This document shows, piece after piece, positions 1 to 10,409 of a stretch of DNA of 64,000 nucleotides. Source of the DNA: Toxonevra muliebris (lineage: Eukaryota; Arthropoda; Insecta; Diptera; Pallopteridae); assembly GCA_963691655.1 (NCBI GenBank), contig OY829328.1, positions 77,380,400 through 77,444,399 on the forward strand, in the 5' to 3' direction. Position numbers and translations under genes: made by a program. Numbering within the stretch: position 1 is the stretch's first letter; every line of letters begins with the position of its first letter. Under the pieces are notes generated by a model, which saw only the letters and a program-made list of their open reading frames with translations, was not told the DNA's origin and made no database searches.

Positions 1-147
1 GAATAGTGGAATATATCAAAAATTGTTTTTATTTATTGTTTCATTACATAGTTCATTTTAGTTTATGCTTGAAGTATGTTATCACATTATATGACGAGTG
101 CGGAAGGTACTTATTTTAGGTTTTTACACCTAGTCACCTTATTTTCT
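1..147 (-). repeat. Fragment of the 40.4-kb piggyBac-like repeat family
   Basis: The reverse complement of this segment aligns nearly base for base with 40430-40690, including the shared phrases GGTGACYAGGTGTAAAAA and AACAATAAATAAAAACAAT. The match lacks the 89-bp insert present at 40471-40559, so this copy preserves the empty site. It is cut by the window edge. No coding sequence is seen. Confidence 0.7.
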
Positions 148-636
148 TGGGGAAAACCAAAAACAACAACACCTTTTAAAACTCATCATTTAATTTATAT
201 TTTTTTTAAGTACTAAAATTTCTTATTGAAAACATATGAAAATTGTGTTTTGAAAATATTCAAAATTGTATCTCACCATCTAATACCGGGTCAAAATGAG
301 TTAATAATGTAGACATTTAATATTTATTTAGTTACATTCATAAAATTTCCTTACCAACCATTAGAATATTTATGTGTATGTATATTTACAATATTATATT
401 AATATTTGTTTAAAACATTCATATTTTCATTATTCCTTATTTGAAATGCATTGTCAATAATAGATATTTATAATAATATGTATGTATGTCGATAGTATTA
501 TACATAGTTGCACATAAAATTGTGTGAATAAGTTAGCAAATAGATTTTATTTTATTTTTTTCAACTGGAAAATTTCTAGAGAAAATTGCAATGATGGTGA
601 ACTACGCAATTGCACTTGAATAAGATTCTGCTAGGG
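148..636. other. AT-rich stretch without recognisable genes
   Basis: Only AT-rich sequence with short TATGTATG-type repeats is seen. No long reading frame or TIR pair was found. Confidence 0.6.
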
Positions 637-2414
637 CAGTGGCGGGTCCAGGGAGGGGGCGAGGGGAAGGCTATCAGTATTTTTCTGTTTTTTGCTGAAT
701 TTTGGTTTGGTATATCAGAATTTTTTTTTGGATTTTAGGTCTAAATTTTAATCTGAATTTGGTTTGAGTTTTAATCCGTGTTTGGTCTAAATTTTGATTT
801 GCTTTCAGCCTGTATTTGAGATCGTTCTGGTTTGAGTTTTGGTGTTTATGAATTACAATCTGTGTTTGGACTTATCTTTGATTTGGTTTCGATCTGTATT
901 TGAGATCCTTTTGGTCTGAGTTTTGATGTAAATCTTAGTCTAAATTTTGGTCCAAATTTCGCTCAGACTAGCGTTTAATCAGAGTTTGATCAGATTTCTG
1001 GTCTAAATTTTGGTTTGCTTTTAATTTATATTTGGTGTCCTTTTAGCTTCAGTTTTAATCTAACTCTTAGTTTGTGGTATGATTGAAATTTTGATCTGAA
1101 CTGGGTTGATTTTGATACGAGTTTTGGTTTGAATTTCAGTTCAAAATCGGTCTGAATTTTGTTTTAGATTTTGGTGTGAATTTCGGTCCGCAACCGGTCT
1201 GTATTTTGTTTTAAATTTTGGTCTGAATTCGACTGGAATTTTCGGTCCAGTTTTTCTTTGATTTATGGTCAGAATTCAGTCTAACGTTTTGACTACTTTT
1301 GATCTGTATTTTAGTTAATTTTTTTTGGTGTGAATATGTATCAGATATTTACACTTTTTTTTGGTCTAAATTTTGGTTTGCTTTTGTTCAATATTTGGTG
1401 TCCTTTTGACTTAAAGTTTTGTGTAACTATTAGTCTGAGTTTTGGTCTAAATTTTGGTCCAAATTTTTTTCTGAATTTTGGTTTGATTTTTGGTCAGAAT
1501 TTTGAACTGATTTTGGTTTGGATTCGGTCTGAATTTTGGATTTTAGTCTGAGTTTTTGTCTGAATATTTAGGGTTTAGTCTGAGTTTTTGTCTGAATTTG
1601 TCCTCAATTTTTCTGAATTTTGGTTTGATTTTTGGTCTGAATTTTGAATTGGTTTTGGTTTGGATTCGGTCTGAATTTTGAATTTTAGTCTGAGTTTTTG
1701 TCTGAATTTTTGGGTTTTAGTCTGAGTTATGGTCTGAATTTGTCCTAATTTTTTCTGAATTTTTGTTTGCTTTTTGGTCTGAATTTTGAATTGATTTTGA
1801 TTTGGATTCGGTCTGAATTTTGGATTTTAGTCTGAGTTTTTGTCTGAATTTTTGGGTTCTAGTCTGAGTTATGGTCTGAATTTGTCTTCATTTTTTCTGA
1901 ATATTGTTTTGATTTTTGGTCTGAATTTTGAATTGATTTTGGTTTGGATTTGGTCTGAATTTTGGATTTTAGTCTGAGTTTTGGTCTGAATTTGTCTTCA
2001 TTTTAATCGATTTTTGTTGGAATTTTGGTCCGATTTGTGGTCTAAATATTGTTTTTTTTTTTAATCAAGGTTTTGATCTGGATTTAGTCTCACTTTGATT
2101 TAGATTTTCGTTCTGAATTTGGTCCTTTTTTTGGTTTGAACTTCGATCCGAAAAAAAGTGTTTGAATTTTAGTTTTGAAATTTGGTCGAAATTTCTGCCT
2201 AAATTTCTATCCAATTTTAGTTTTAATTTTGGTCTCAGTGTTCTTCCAGTTATCTTTTAGTGTTTTATCTGTATTTTTTGGTGTGAACATTGTTGAAATT
2301 TTTGTACTAGTTTGTGTAGACAGGCATTGATATTGAATCTGATATTTACCTTTTAATTTAGTAAAATCAATCCCCTCCCCCACCCCCCAAACCCAAATCC
2401 AAGAACCGCCACTG
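637..2414. mobile_element. Non-autonomous hAT-like element carrying an internal minisatellite (copy 1)
   Basis: The left end reads CAGTGGCGGGTCCAGGGAGG and the right end is its imperfect inverse (CCGCCACTG preceded by a C-rich tract). CAGTGGCGG ends next to G-rich runs are typical of arthropod hAT derivatives. The flanking 8 bp, TGCTAGGG and TTCTAGCA, match at only 5 of 8 positions, so the target duplication is eroded or absent. Nearly the whole interior is TTTTGGTCTGAA-like minisatellite and encodes no transposase. The element aligns in order with 29981-32010, including non-repetitive stretches near the right end, so the two are copies of one family. Confidence 0.65.
700..2330 (+). repeat. 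GGTCTGAATTTT minisatellite
   Basis: Dozens of degenerate units of about 12-16 bp, built on TTTTGGTCTGAATTTT, run in one orientation. A higher-order unit of roughly 150 bp is visible between about 1540 and 2000 (GTCTGAGTTTTTGTCTGAAT recurs several times). Any open frames here are by-products of the repeat. Confidence 0.85.
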
Positions 2415-3294
2415 TTCTAGCATTATAATTATTACTTAAGTACAAAATTGTTAAGCGTTTTGATTAAAGGTGTCTGAATATTGCTAACTTATGGACTTAT
2501 CAAGTCTGTTGAGTTGAAGCCAGAAGTTAGAAATCAGAGACTAAGTTTAAGACTAATTACAAAGACAACTTAATGCTGACAAATACAAAAAATCAAAAAA
2601 AAAAAAGAAGACAAACAACTACATTTGGTCCTTATTGCTTGCTGCATTTTTTTCTACCATAACTTTTCTACAAATTCCTATGAATATAATTTAAAATCCA
2701 TTGAAATATATTACCTTTCATATATAAACCATTTGTATTCAATGTCGTCGAAATTCAGCATAACCATAAGCTTCAGCTCTGCTGCTTAAACTAATATATG
2801 TTAGTATATGAGATATACAAATCCATGGGTCACAAATAATAAGAAGGTACATATTAGTGTAGGGTAAATGTCTATCTCCTTTATTATTATCTGTCTGTAT
2901 GTCTGTCTACTGTTAAGATATTCTATGAAATACTTTAGATACATATAGTTACTCGAATACTATAAATGCGCACAATTGTACACAGTACCATATAAATTAT
3001 GTAGGAGGTGGTGGTAGTTTCTCAACTCTTAAGCACAAACTGAATTTGCATATCTACTTGAAGTGCATAAATATTTGATATGCTACTACATATTATGTAC
3101 ATACTCGTATATACTATAGTAATGTCATTGAAGTAGGTTTTTTATATGATGATATTTCAGCATACATCTGTGGTTCAGATATATATGTGTGCCATATATT
3201 ATAAGGAATAAATATCTACCCAATGAGAAATGAGAATTTAAGTGACTGAAAACAGTGATTGTCAAGGCTTTTTAGAAGCTAATTTGAGAGCCTA
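2415..3294. other. AT-rich stretch without recognisable genes
   Basis: No coding frame, TIR pair or RNA gene was recognised. The sequence is AT-rich with scattered ATATGTATG-type simple repeats. Confidence 0.6.
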
Positions 3295-3614
3295 GGTAGG
3301 TTAGGTTAGGCTATTGTGGCAGTCAGTCTGAATGACTAACTCACTTAGACCCTAAACGGGTCCATTGTGATACCACTGCGCGACACGGAAACCTCATCCA
3401 CTACTTATTCTTGAAACCATTTCGAAGCTCTAATAAAGCGCAGGATTTGTTTAATCTTAGCGCCAGATACTTTCGTAACAGCGTATTTGCCTAGAAAACC
3501 CGCTCTGCGGGTAGAGGGTGGTTGTAAAAAACAAAAAAGGTTAATTTTTTCATAACAGAGAACTTTGCCTCTGACGTCAAAATTGTTCAGCTTCAAAATA
3601 ATAAACTTAACCAC
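3295..3614 (-). pseudogene. 5'-truncated non-LTR retrotransposon 3' end (LOA/I-like C-terminus and tail)
   Basis: On the minus strand a frame ends KQILRFIRASKWFQE and stop. This resembles the extreme C-terminus of LOA/I-group ORF2 proteins (LL.FI..T.WF); a related C-terminus lies on the plus strand near 39.84 kb. Downstream of the stop is a short 3' UTR ending in repeated CCTAACCTAACCTA at the low-coordinate side, the expected 3' terminus of a minus-strand insertion. The last ~80 bp (GTGGTATCACAATGG at 3362-3376 through the tail) are homologous to the 3' end of the SINE at 31510-31820. Everything 5' of the C-terminus is missing. Clade assignment is tentative. Confidence 0.6.
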
Positions 3615-3827
3615 TGACTTTCATCAGCTAATCACTGTGAGCTTGAACTCTCTTTTATTTTTTTTTATAAGGAGTATTTTTTCTGAAGAAAGTGTGCCAT
3701 TATTCCAAGCCATATTCCCTTTATAAACATTCTTAGATAAATTTTTACGAAAAAAAACTCCGAAAAGAAGATTACAAAGAAGTGGTGGATTGCAGGAAAA
3801 CCGGAATATACTTTTCTGAAGATTTTT

Positions 3828-4205
3828 AACTCGCTGAATTCGAAGCCATCACAATTTCTCTGATGGATCCGTTTTTTTAAGATATTCTAACCTAAAAGTG
3901 GGGAAAAAATGGTTTTCAAGATATTTGAGGTTATGTCAATTTTTTTATGAAACCATTAATGTGATACAAAAGACCTTCTGTACCTGTTCAAAACACATTT
4001 GGATTTGTATCAAAAAAAAAAACAACGATTTTTCAAAGATGAAAATAGTCCCATTAATGATTTCATACAAAAAATTACCTTTCGATGTAACATAACCTCA
4101 AATATCTCGAAAAACAGTGATTTGCGCAATTTTAGGTTAGAATATTTCAACAAACCAGAGTGATCAGAGAAATTCTAATTTTGGACTTGAACTTAGCGCG
4201 TCAAA
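3828..4205. repeat. Foldback/MITE with long imperfect inverted arms
   Basis: Left arm about 3828-3940 and right arm about 4085-4205 are imperfect inverted copies. Shared blocks are AATTTCTCTGAT, ATATTCTAACCTAAAA and AGATATTTGAGGTTATG. The spacer encodes nothing recognisable. The arms are about 100 bp each, consistent with a foldback element. No target duplication was resolved. Confidence 0.6.
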
Positions 4206-4230
4206 AACATTCGGAAACACATATTTTTAT

Positions 4231-4291
4231 TTCTGGGTAAAAGGTTCGGCCAAACCAAAAGGTTCGGTTTGGCCGAACCTTTTACCCAGAA
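4231..4291. repeat. 61-bp near-perfect palindrome
   Basis: Two 26-bp arms (4231-4256 and 4266-4291), starting TTCTGGGTAAAAGGTTCGGC, are perfect inverse complements separated by 9 bp. The structure would extrude a strong hairpin. No TIR-bounded element was found around it. Confidence 0.9.
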
Positions 4292-5494
4292 CTTCGAACT
4301 TCGGCTTTTTATTTTAATTTCGGTTGAAACGAGAACTGAACCTGAACTCTTCAATTCAAATAATTAATATATTTAACAAATATTCCATAATTACTGTACG
4401 AAAGGGGAAAAAATTATTTAAAAAAAATAAATTTTCGGTAGGAGTGCACAAGCCTTTGAATCAAGACATTCTGGGAGGTCAAGAAAATTTGAATTCTAAA
4501 ATTCGGATTATGGATTATGGACCCTATATTTTTTGGAGTTTTTTTCTGAAGAAAAATGTATAAATAAAAAAATTCACTCTTGGTCCTTAAGACTTTTCAA
4601 TTGTTCAGCCAAATAGTCGATCATTTTTGCGGGTGAAACATAACCCGAACGTTCGGTCAATCAAACACCAGATGCCTAGACACTTATTTTCTTACTGGGT
4701 AGTATGCTTCCCAAGCATACAATGTATAGATTGTACTAAATATTTGTAAATATATGTATGTATATTTTTTCAACCATGTTCATTGTAATACATATAGATA
4801 TGTATTATTGCTAAATTAACAATACATTATTTAGTATATGTAATTAAATTATGCTAAATTAACCAAACAGCATGTAGGTCAAATTCCAAGGGATTATTTT
4901 CGATAACAAATTAATAATATCGATGAGTGTAGGAAACAAATTTAAAACTATGAGTATTTACAAAAAAGTTTAATTAAATACTATATGCAGTAGGAGCATA
5001 TGAATGATATGACGTCAAAAAGTAAATACCGAAATAAATTATTCTATATAGCTCAGTAATCCTGATTCTCATGTTGGTGACCTGAAAATTTGAGGGTTAT
5101 AGCATCTGAAGGCGAATAGTATAAGTTTTTAGATTAAATTTTAGTTCGATTTTTTATTTTAGAATTTTTTATATACAGAAAAATTTAACTTTAATACAAT
5201 TAAATTATTAATTTCTAAGTTGAAAAAAATGTGTGTAGATTTTACGTACGATATTCATTGGTTGGTGCTCGTGATAAGAGAGAGTGAGAGATAGATCATA
5301 TACCAATTAAGTGGTAAATTTGACACGTTGAATTTGATTTGAAAATCTGCTCAATGTTGCATTTAATCGGAACTAAAGAGTAATAACATCACCAGGTAAC
5401 ATTGAACTCTAACTCAGCATTTAGACCGCTCGAACGAATGTGTATTGTTTCGCGTAGAAGTTGTAACTAATAAATTATCATTCGCACAATCATT
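4292..5494. other. AT-rich stretch without recognisable genes
   Basis: A short frame at 4324-4563 has no family motif and sits in AT-rich sequence, so it is not called. Nothing else was recognised. Confidence 0.55.
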
Positions 5495-5558
5495 TACACC
5501 GGACGAGCATTAGCTCCGAACAAACATCAGAAGCCATTTTGTTCGTTCGTCCGGTGTA
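5495..5558. repeat. 12-bp inverted repeat (hairpin)
   Basis: TACACCGGACGA (5495-5506) and TCGTCCGGTGTA (5547-5558) are perfect inverse complements 40 bp apart. They could be ends of a very small element or a cruciform; no function is evident. Confidence 0.7.
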
Positions 5559-5633
5559 GATGGCACAACAACAGCAACACTGCATTCACACTAAAAATCG
5601 AACTGCCCTAAAGAAGATCTTTGATATGATAGC

Positions 5634-5929
5634 CAGTGAGGCCAACTCAGCGCTTTTCCCGCTGATTTTAGTGCTTTTTGAAAATTCAAACGCGGAAAAA
5701 AAGTGATTTTGCGCTCAGCCCGTTTTTTCAATTTAAAATATCTTCGAAAAATCGAAGAAATTTTCATTGACTAGAAGTAACAGATATATGCCTGTGTTAG
5801 TGAAAAAGTTTAAATGTACTTAGTTTTCTCGCACTTTTATAAGCAACAAAATTTATCGCTTTTTTTAAGAAAATACGCGTTTTATTCTTAATTTTAGCGG
5901 ATTTTGGAAAACAAAAGTTGGCCACACTG
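5634..5929. mobile_element. 296-bp hAT-type MITE with perfect 8-bp target duplication
   Basis: Ends CAGTGAGGCCAACT and (inverse) CAGTGTGGCCAACT differ at one of 14 positions. The element is flanked on both sides by ATGATAGC (5626-5633 and 5930-5937), an exact 8-bp duplication as made by hAT transposases. The interior has no coding capacity, so mobilisation would have been in trans. The end sequence resembles those of the larger element at 10410-11469 (CAGSGATGCCAACT), suggesting related source elements. Confidence 0.85.
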
Positions 5930-5979
5930 ATGATAGCATCTTTATTCGGGGCTGAAGGAAAATTTGTGTTGAACTTCTA

Positions 5980-6400
5980 ATTATCTACTACTTTTGAACT
6001 TCTTTTTTACAATTTCTTCTTATTTATGTTGAACTTCTGTTTTCTACTACTTTTTAACTTTTTTTTTACAATTTCTTCTTATTTTTTACTACTTTTTTAT
6101 CACTTGTTCTACTAATATATTCCACTACTATTTTATTACTTTTGCTACTACAATTTTTCTACTACTATTTTCTACTACCTTTTTACTGTCTTTTTTACTG
6201 TTTTTTACTACTATTTCTACTACAATTTTCCACTCCTTTCTTTACTATTTTTTAGTACTACGTTTTACTATTTTTCTACTACTTTTTGACAAAAACTTCT
6301 AATTCCATTTTCTATTCCTTTTACTACTACCTTTTCCACTACTATTTTCTACTACTTTTTTTCAACAATTTCCTCCATTCCTTTTTCTACTATTATGAAA
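5980..6400 (+). repeat. TTCTACTAC-type minisatellite
   Basis: Degenerate units built on TTTTTCTACTACTATTTT run through the interval. The same motif fills 37849-38550, and both arrays end in a similar ATGAAATAT phrase. Low-complexity peptides predicted here are repeat artefacts. Confidence 0.8.
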
Positions 6401-6409
6401 TATTTTATT

Positions 6410-6490
6410 TTTCTGGACTTGAACCTATGGCTGAAACTCCGCATCGTGATTGTCGATCAAGGCGCTTACTAACTGAACCACTCAAGCAAA
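6410..6490 (-). mobile_element. tRNA-like sequence, probable SINE head or tRNA relic
   Basis: The minus strand contains a box A-like TGGTTCAGTTAGTAAGCG (compare tRNA GCTCAGTTGGTAGAGCG) and a perfect box B, GGTTCAAGTCC, about 50 bp downstream. A cloverleaf is not convincing in the anticodon and acceptor arms. It is therefore read as a tRNA-derived SINE head or tRNA pseudogene rather than a functional tRNA. The TTCTAC minisatellite follows directly on its 3' side. Confidence 0.45.
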
Positions 6491-8126
6491 CTTAACTCCT
6501 TTGAAATTTGTTTCATTCATTTTTGTAGTGTTTGCTGCACTAGTTACTGCCTCTTGATAACATACAAAATTGATTGATTCAATCATGTTGTCTTTATTTA
6601 TTAAATATTTGAATATTAATCGAGAGCACCTGTTGTGAAAACTTTATCTGTTGTTAAAACTTAAAAAGCGTTTTTCTCGAAACAACGTTTTATTGACCGG
6701 CTCAGGGGTCTGAGAGAGTTCTATCGAACCGATTGGGTAGAATTGTTTATTTTTAATCATTTCCTATTTTTTACAATGATTTTCAGCAAAAAACAACGCG
6801 ATTTAAAAAACATTTGGAAGTCCGTCATTTTGTTATTTATTAATTCAAATGTTTAAATCTACTACCTACTAGAATGACAAGCCTACAGAACAATAATCTA
6901 TTTAAATTTTTTGTTTAAGAAGACTTTAAATACTAAAATCACCCGGGCCAGCCCCACACCTTTTTTTTAGGTGCCTACTTTGGACGTAAAAAACACTACA
7001 AAAATATCGTAAAATAAATTCCAAAAACAATTTTTTGTACAGCTAAAGATGTCAATAATAACAAATAAAAAAATGAAATGATCACATTTTATTTTGTTAT
7101 AATAAAAAATTCCCGAAATAACCTTAAAAATTAGGCCGGAACACCAGACTACATCCTTTATAAAAAGTAAAACACTAATTGAAATATATTTTGTATTTTA
7201 AAAATAGTTCTTGGACGACTAGATATAATGAGACTCTTAACGTCCGACACACAAAAGCATTATATATTATATATTAAAGCATTATATATTATATATGTAT
7301 ATATATTATATATGTATATTTAAATTTTACCTTTTTCAACAAAAAATATTTTGAACATAAGTTTACAATTCTTAATTATTATAAAAGCTAACTTTGCCCA
7401 CAGAATGTACCAAATTTTAAAAACATGTACCAATGTACCAAAAGCAGTAAAATAGACAAAAATTGTACCAGTTTTGGTAGAATTGTATCAAAGTGGCAAC
7501 CGTGCTCATGAGATAAAACTGCAAGAAATCGACTCTCTGCATGATTGTATGCAGCCGATCCCCATATGACTTCGTTCGCTTCGTTTCTTATTAAATAGTT
7601 TCGTATGAGTGCAACAACAATGCGACCTCCGTTGCAAAATTTTCGATTTACCCTCGCTAAAGAAGTTTCACTTCAAAAATCTGTAATTTCTTGTGCTATT
7701 GATGCAATGTAAAGTAAGAAGTTTTTTTTTTTTTCAATAAAAATTCAATCAGTTGATCATGGTCGGGAATTGGCATTGATTGGAAGCTAAACAGTACAAT
7801 TAAATATGTAAGTAGGTATATTTATTTACGTAAAATATGTATAAAATATTATAATGTTTTTCATCATTGTTGTTATGCATATGCATATGTAAATATTGTA
7901 GATATCAACCCTTAAGCTGTAATCATAGTTGAGATAATAACTGCATACTTGTTGACTAAATACGTCACATAAAATTCAATAGATTAATTTGCAATTCACT
8001 TTTGTAGGTCAGAAATTCATAAAGAATATTACAAAACTATAGTAAAATATAATAATTATATTATGTGCATGTTTTAGCATATTTTAGAAAGTTGTCTAGT
8101 TATAAATAAATCTTATAAAAATACAA
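6491..8126. other. AT-rich stretch with simple repeats
   Basis: No gene was recognised. A dense TATATAT/ATATGTATAT tract lies at 7256-7322. Near 7490 the phrase TTGTATCAAAGTGGCAACC resembles a lone hAT terminus, but no partner end was found. Confidence 0.5.
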
Positions 8127-8130
8127 TTAA

Positions 8131-8647
8131 CCCTTAAATGGTTTTTGATGCATGCTTGCATCGTCTGAAAAAAATCTCATAGAATGAAAGTTTTACTGTT
8201 TTTCAAATTAAAAAGTAGGTGATTTTTTTCCGAAAAGATCGTTTTTTATAAATTCAATTCAAAAAATGGAAAATGATAACTATCCTTTAGTTACAGATAT
8301 TTTTAACTCGAAAGTATGTTTTGCAAAAATTTTGAATCACAAACTGAAAATAAGGTTTTTTTATTATCGAATTTTTATATAAAAAATATATTGTCGTGAT
8401 AAAAAATTTATGCCAAACGGTATGGGACAACACCAAATAATTGATTTTAAAAATTATTACATATATATTTTAATTTATTACCCAGATAATCCCAAAAGGT
8501 TACTATGGGAGTCAACCATTAAAATCTAAAATACGGCACTTTAAACTAATTTATTTGAAATCTCGCAGAAAAAACGTTGTTTGAAATCACAAATACTACC
8601 TTCTGGTATGTTTTTAATTGAAATCGGACGTATTGCGCATTTTAGGG
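8131..8647. mobile_element. piggyBac-like MITE bounded by TTAA
   Basis: The left end CCCTTAAATG follows TTAA (8127-8130). The right end, read inversely, is CCCTAAAATG and is followed by TTAA (8648-8651). TTAA duplication with CCCTW ends is the piggyBac hallmark. The 517-bp interior has no transposase. Confidence 0.6.
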
Positions 8648-8651
8648 TTAA

Positions 8652-9774
8652 AACTGTGATACTTTTCAGATAAAAAGTCAATTGTTTTATATAACTTACC
8701 TACTTTAGGATATAATACCTACTTTGAACAATCAACAACCGGTTTTCGATTGAAACTAGAATCCATTGTAACCAGAAAAACGTTTTTTTTTTTTTTAATG
8801 TTTTCATAAATAATTGAAAATTCTTCGATCCATTTAATAATTAAAATAGCTTAGTGGTTAATTCATTACGCTTTAGCTATCATTAAGTACAATTTTGAGA
8901 TTAGAGAAAAGTCAAGCTTTTTTACGTCAACTCAAAATTAAAAAAAAATATATACTAAAAAAAAATGCATATTTAAAAAGATTAATGTTTTTAATGCACT
9001 TGAAAATATTTGATCGGGTTTGAAGAAAATTTTTCTCTTAATCTATAATTTAAAATATTTTTTTAATTTTTTTAAAATAATAATCAATTGTTGTGTTATC
9101 ACCTTCTATGAAACCTTGTTATTTAATATTTATAATAATAGTGTAGATTATGTCAAGTCATTTAGACTTGTAAAATCGTTTTACTTTTTTATAAACTCTT
9201 ACATTTGAAAAATTATTAAAATTTCCGTTCATTGATACATTAATTAAAAAATATATAATAAATATTTATGTTTCTATATTTATATAGAAATTAAAAAATT
9301 AAACAATGCACATGCCGCAAACAGTTTTCTATTCTTGGCTTGTTTATATTTAAACGTCATAAAATCGAATATTTTATTGAATTGAAATTAGCTTAGAGCA
9401 GTGTGGGGCAATTTGATTTGCCTTTTCACATCGTTCACTTTTTTCTTTGCTCTGCTCTACTATATTCTTCATCTTCTTTTCGAAATGCTTCAAAAGACCT
9501 CTCATGAAATCTTTGCGTCAGCAGTTTTGTTATTTTAAATTACGATGATCTTGTCGTCGTTTGATTCGGAAACGATTGCTTTTCGGCAGCAAGCGACCTT
9601 TTAATCCTCAGGCGAGTTGCTGACAATCGGGCCCGTTGGGTGGCTTAAGGGTCTGGCATATAAAGCAGAGAATATTCTCTGATATAGAGTCCTGACACGA
9701 AGTAAGTGAAAGAGAGAGGCGACACAAAAAAACGTTGCCAATGGATATGCAATCACATACAAAATTAATCAGCT
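8652..9774. other. AT-rich stretch without recognisable genes
   Basis: Short frames are AT-driven and carry no family motif. CAGTGTGGGGCAATTTG at about 9401 could be an isolated hAT end; no partner was seen. Confidence 0.5.
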
Positions 9775-9777
9775 TTA

Positions 9778-10312
9778 TGGTATAAACACAACCAAAGCAG
9801 CCGGCCTCGGCTTCAACACCAAACACACAGAATTTTATGAATTTGTATGGGAACAAATTTCTGAGGCTAGCTGCCGCCTCAACGACGCTACACTAGATTC
9901 TATTCCAATTTTCTCAACTTCACAATATTTTCTCTCTTGTGAGAGGGGAAACATTGCCATATTTTTCAAAAAACGCCAAGTGCTGCCAAGTTTTAGTACG
10001 AAAATATATGTATTTTTTTTTGAGTTTCCTTTTAGTTTCTTCATTCTTTTGATGATTTTTGCACAAATAAACGATGTAAATAATTTTAATTTATACAATA
10101 ATTTTTTCAAATTACAGAATATTGAAGTTTTCCTTTTATTTTTTGATAATTGATAACGTAAATAAAAAAAAAACTGAGCTGTTAAAACAATAATCAAATC
10201 CAACTGCTTTTGTTTTGTTTTTCTTTTACATATGCTTGACGCTCTTATTGTGTTTATTCTCTCAGAAGAAGTAAGCGGATAGAGGCCGGCTGCTTTGGTT
10301 GTGTTTATAGCA
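9778..10312. mobile_element. PIF/Harbinger-like MITE, copy 1
   Basis: About 31-bp TIRs start TGGTATAAACACAACC at the left and TGCTATAAACACAACC (inverse) at the right, and share CAAAGCAGCCGGCCTC. The flanking trinucleotide TTA occurs at 9775-9777 and 10313-10315; a 3-bp TWA duplication is characteristic of PIF/Harbinger. The 535-bp body encodes no DDE transposase. An open frame of about 110 codons runs through its left half and is also open in copy 2, but has no recognisable domain. Copy 2 is at 15940-16490. Confidence 0.75.
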
Positions 10313-10409
10313 TTATAGCTGCCACACTCCCAACTCTCTCTCAACGTATGGCAAAGTTGAGAGTTGCCTAACTTCTTGAGTTATTTCAACCTATACTTTA
10401 TGTATGGAC

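Noticed and set aside
1330..1551. 73-codon open frame rich in FGLNFG repeats
   Set aside because: It is a direct product of the GGTCTGAATTTT minisatellite; period and composition match the array.
2370..2416. G-quadruplex regulatory element at the C-rich tract
   Set aside because: The same tract recurs at the ends of several hAT-like elements, so it is better explained as part of transposon termini.
4324..4563. 79-codon frame downstream of the palindrome
   Set aside because: Lys/Asn/Ile-rich composition is typical of AT-rich non-coding DNA and no domain is visible.
6410..6490. Functional tRNA gene
   Set aside because: Box A/B-like motifs are present but anticodon and acceptor stems do not pair convincingly.
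9835..10344. 169-codon minus-strand frame
   Set aside because: It lies across the PIF-like MITE and its right TIR, has no recognisable domain, and its extent follows the MITE rather than a gene.
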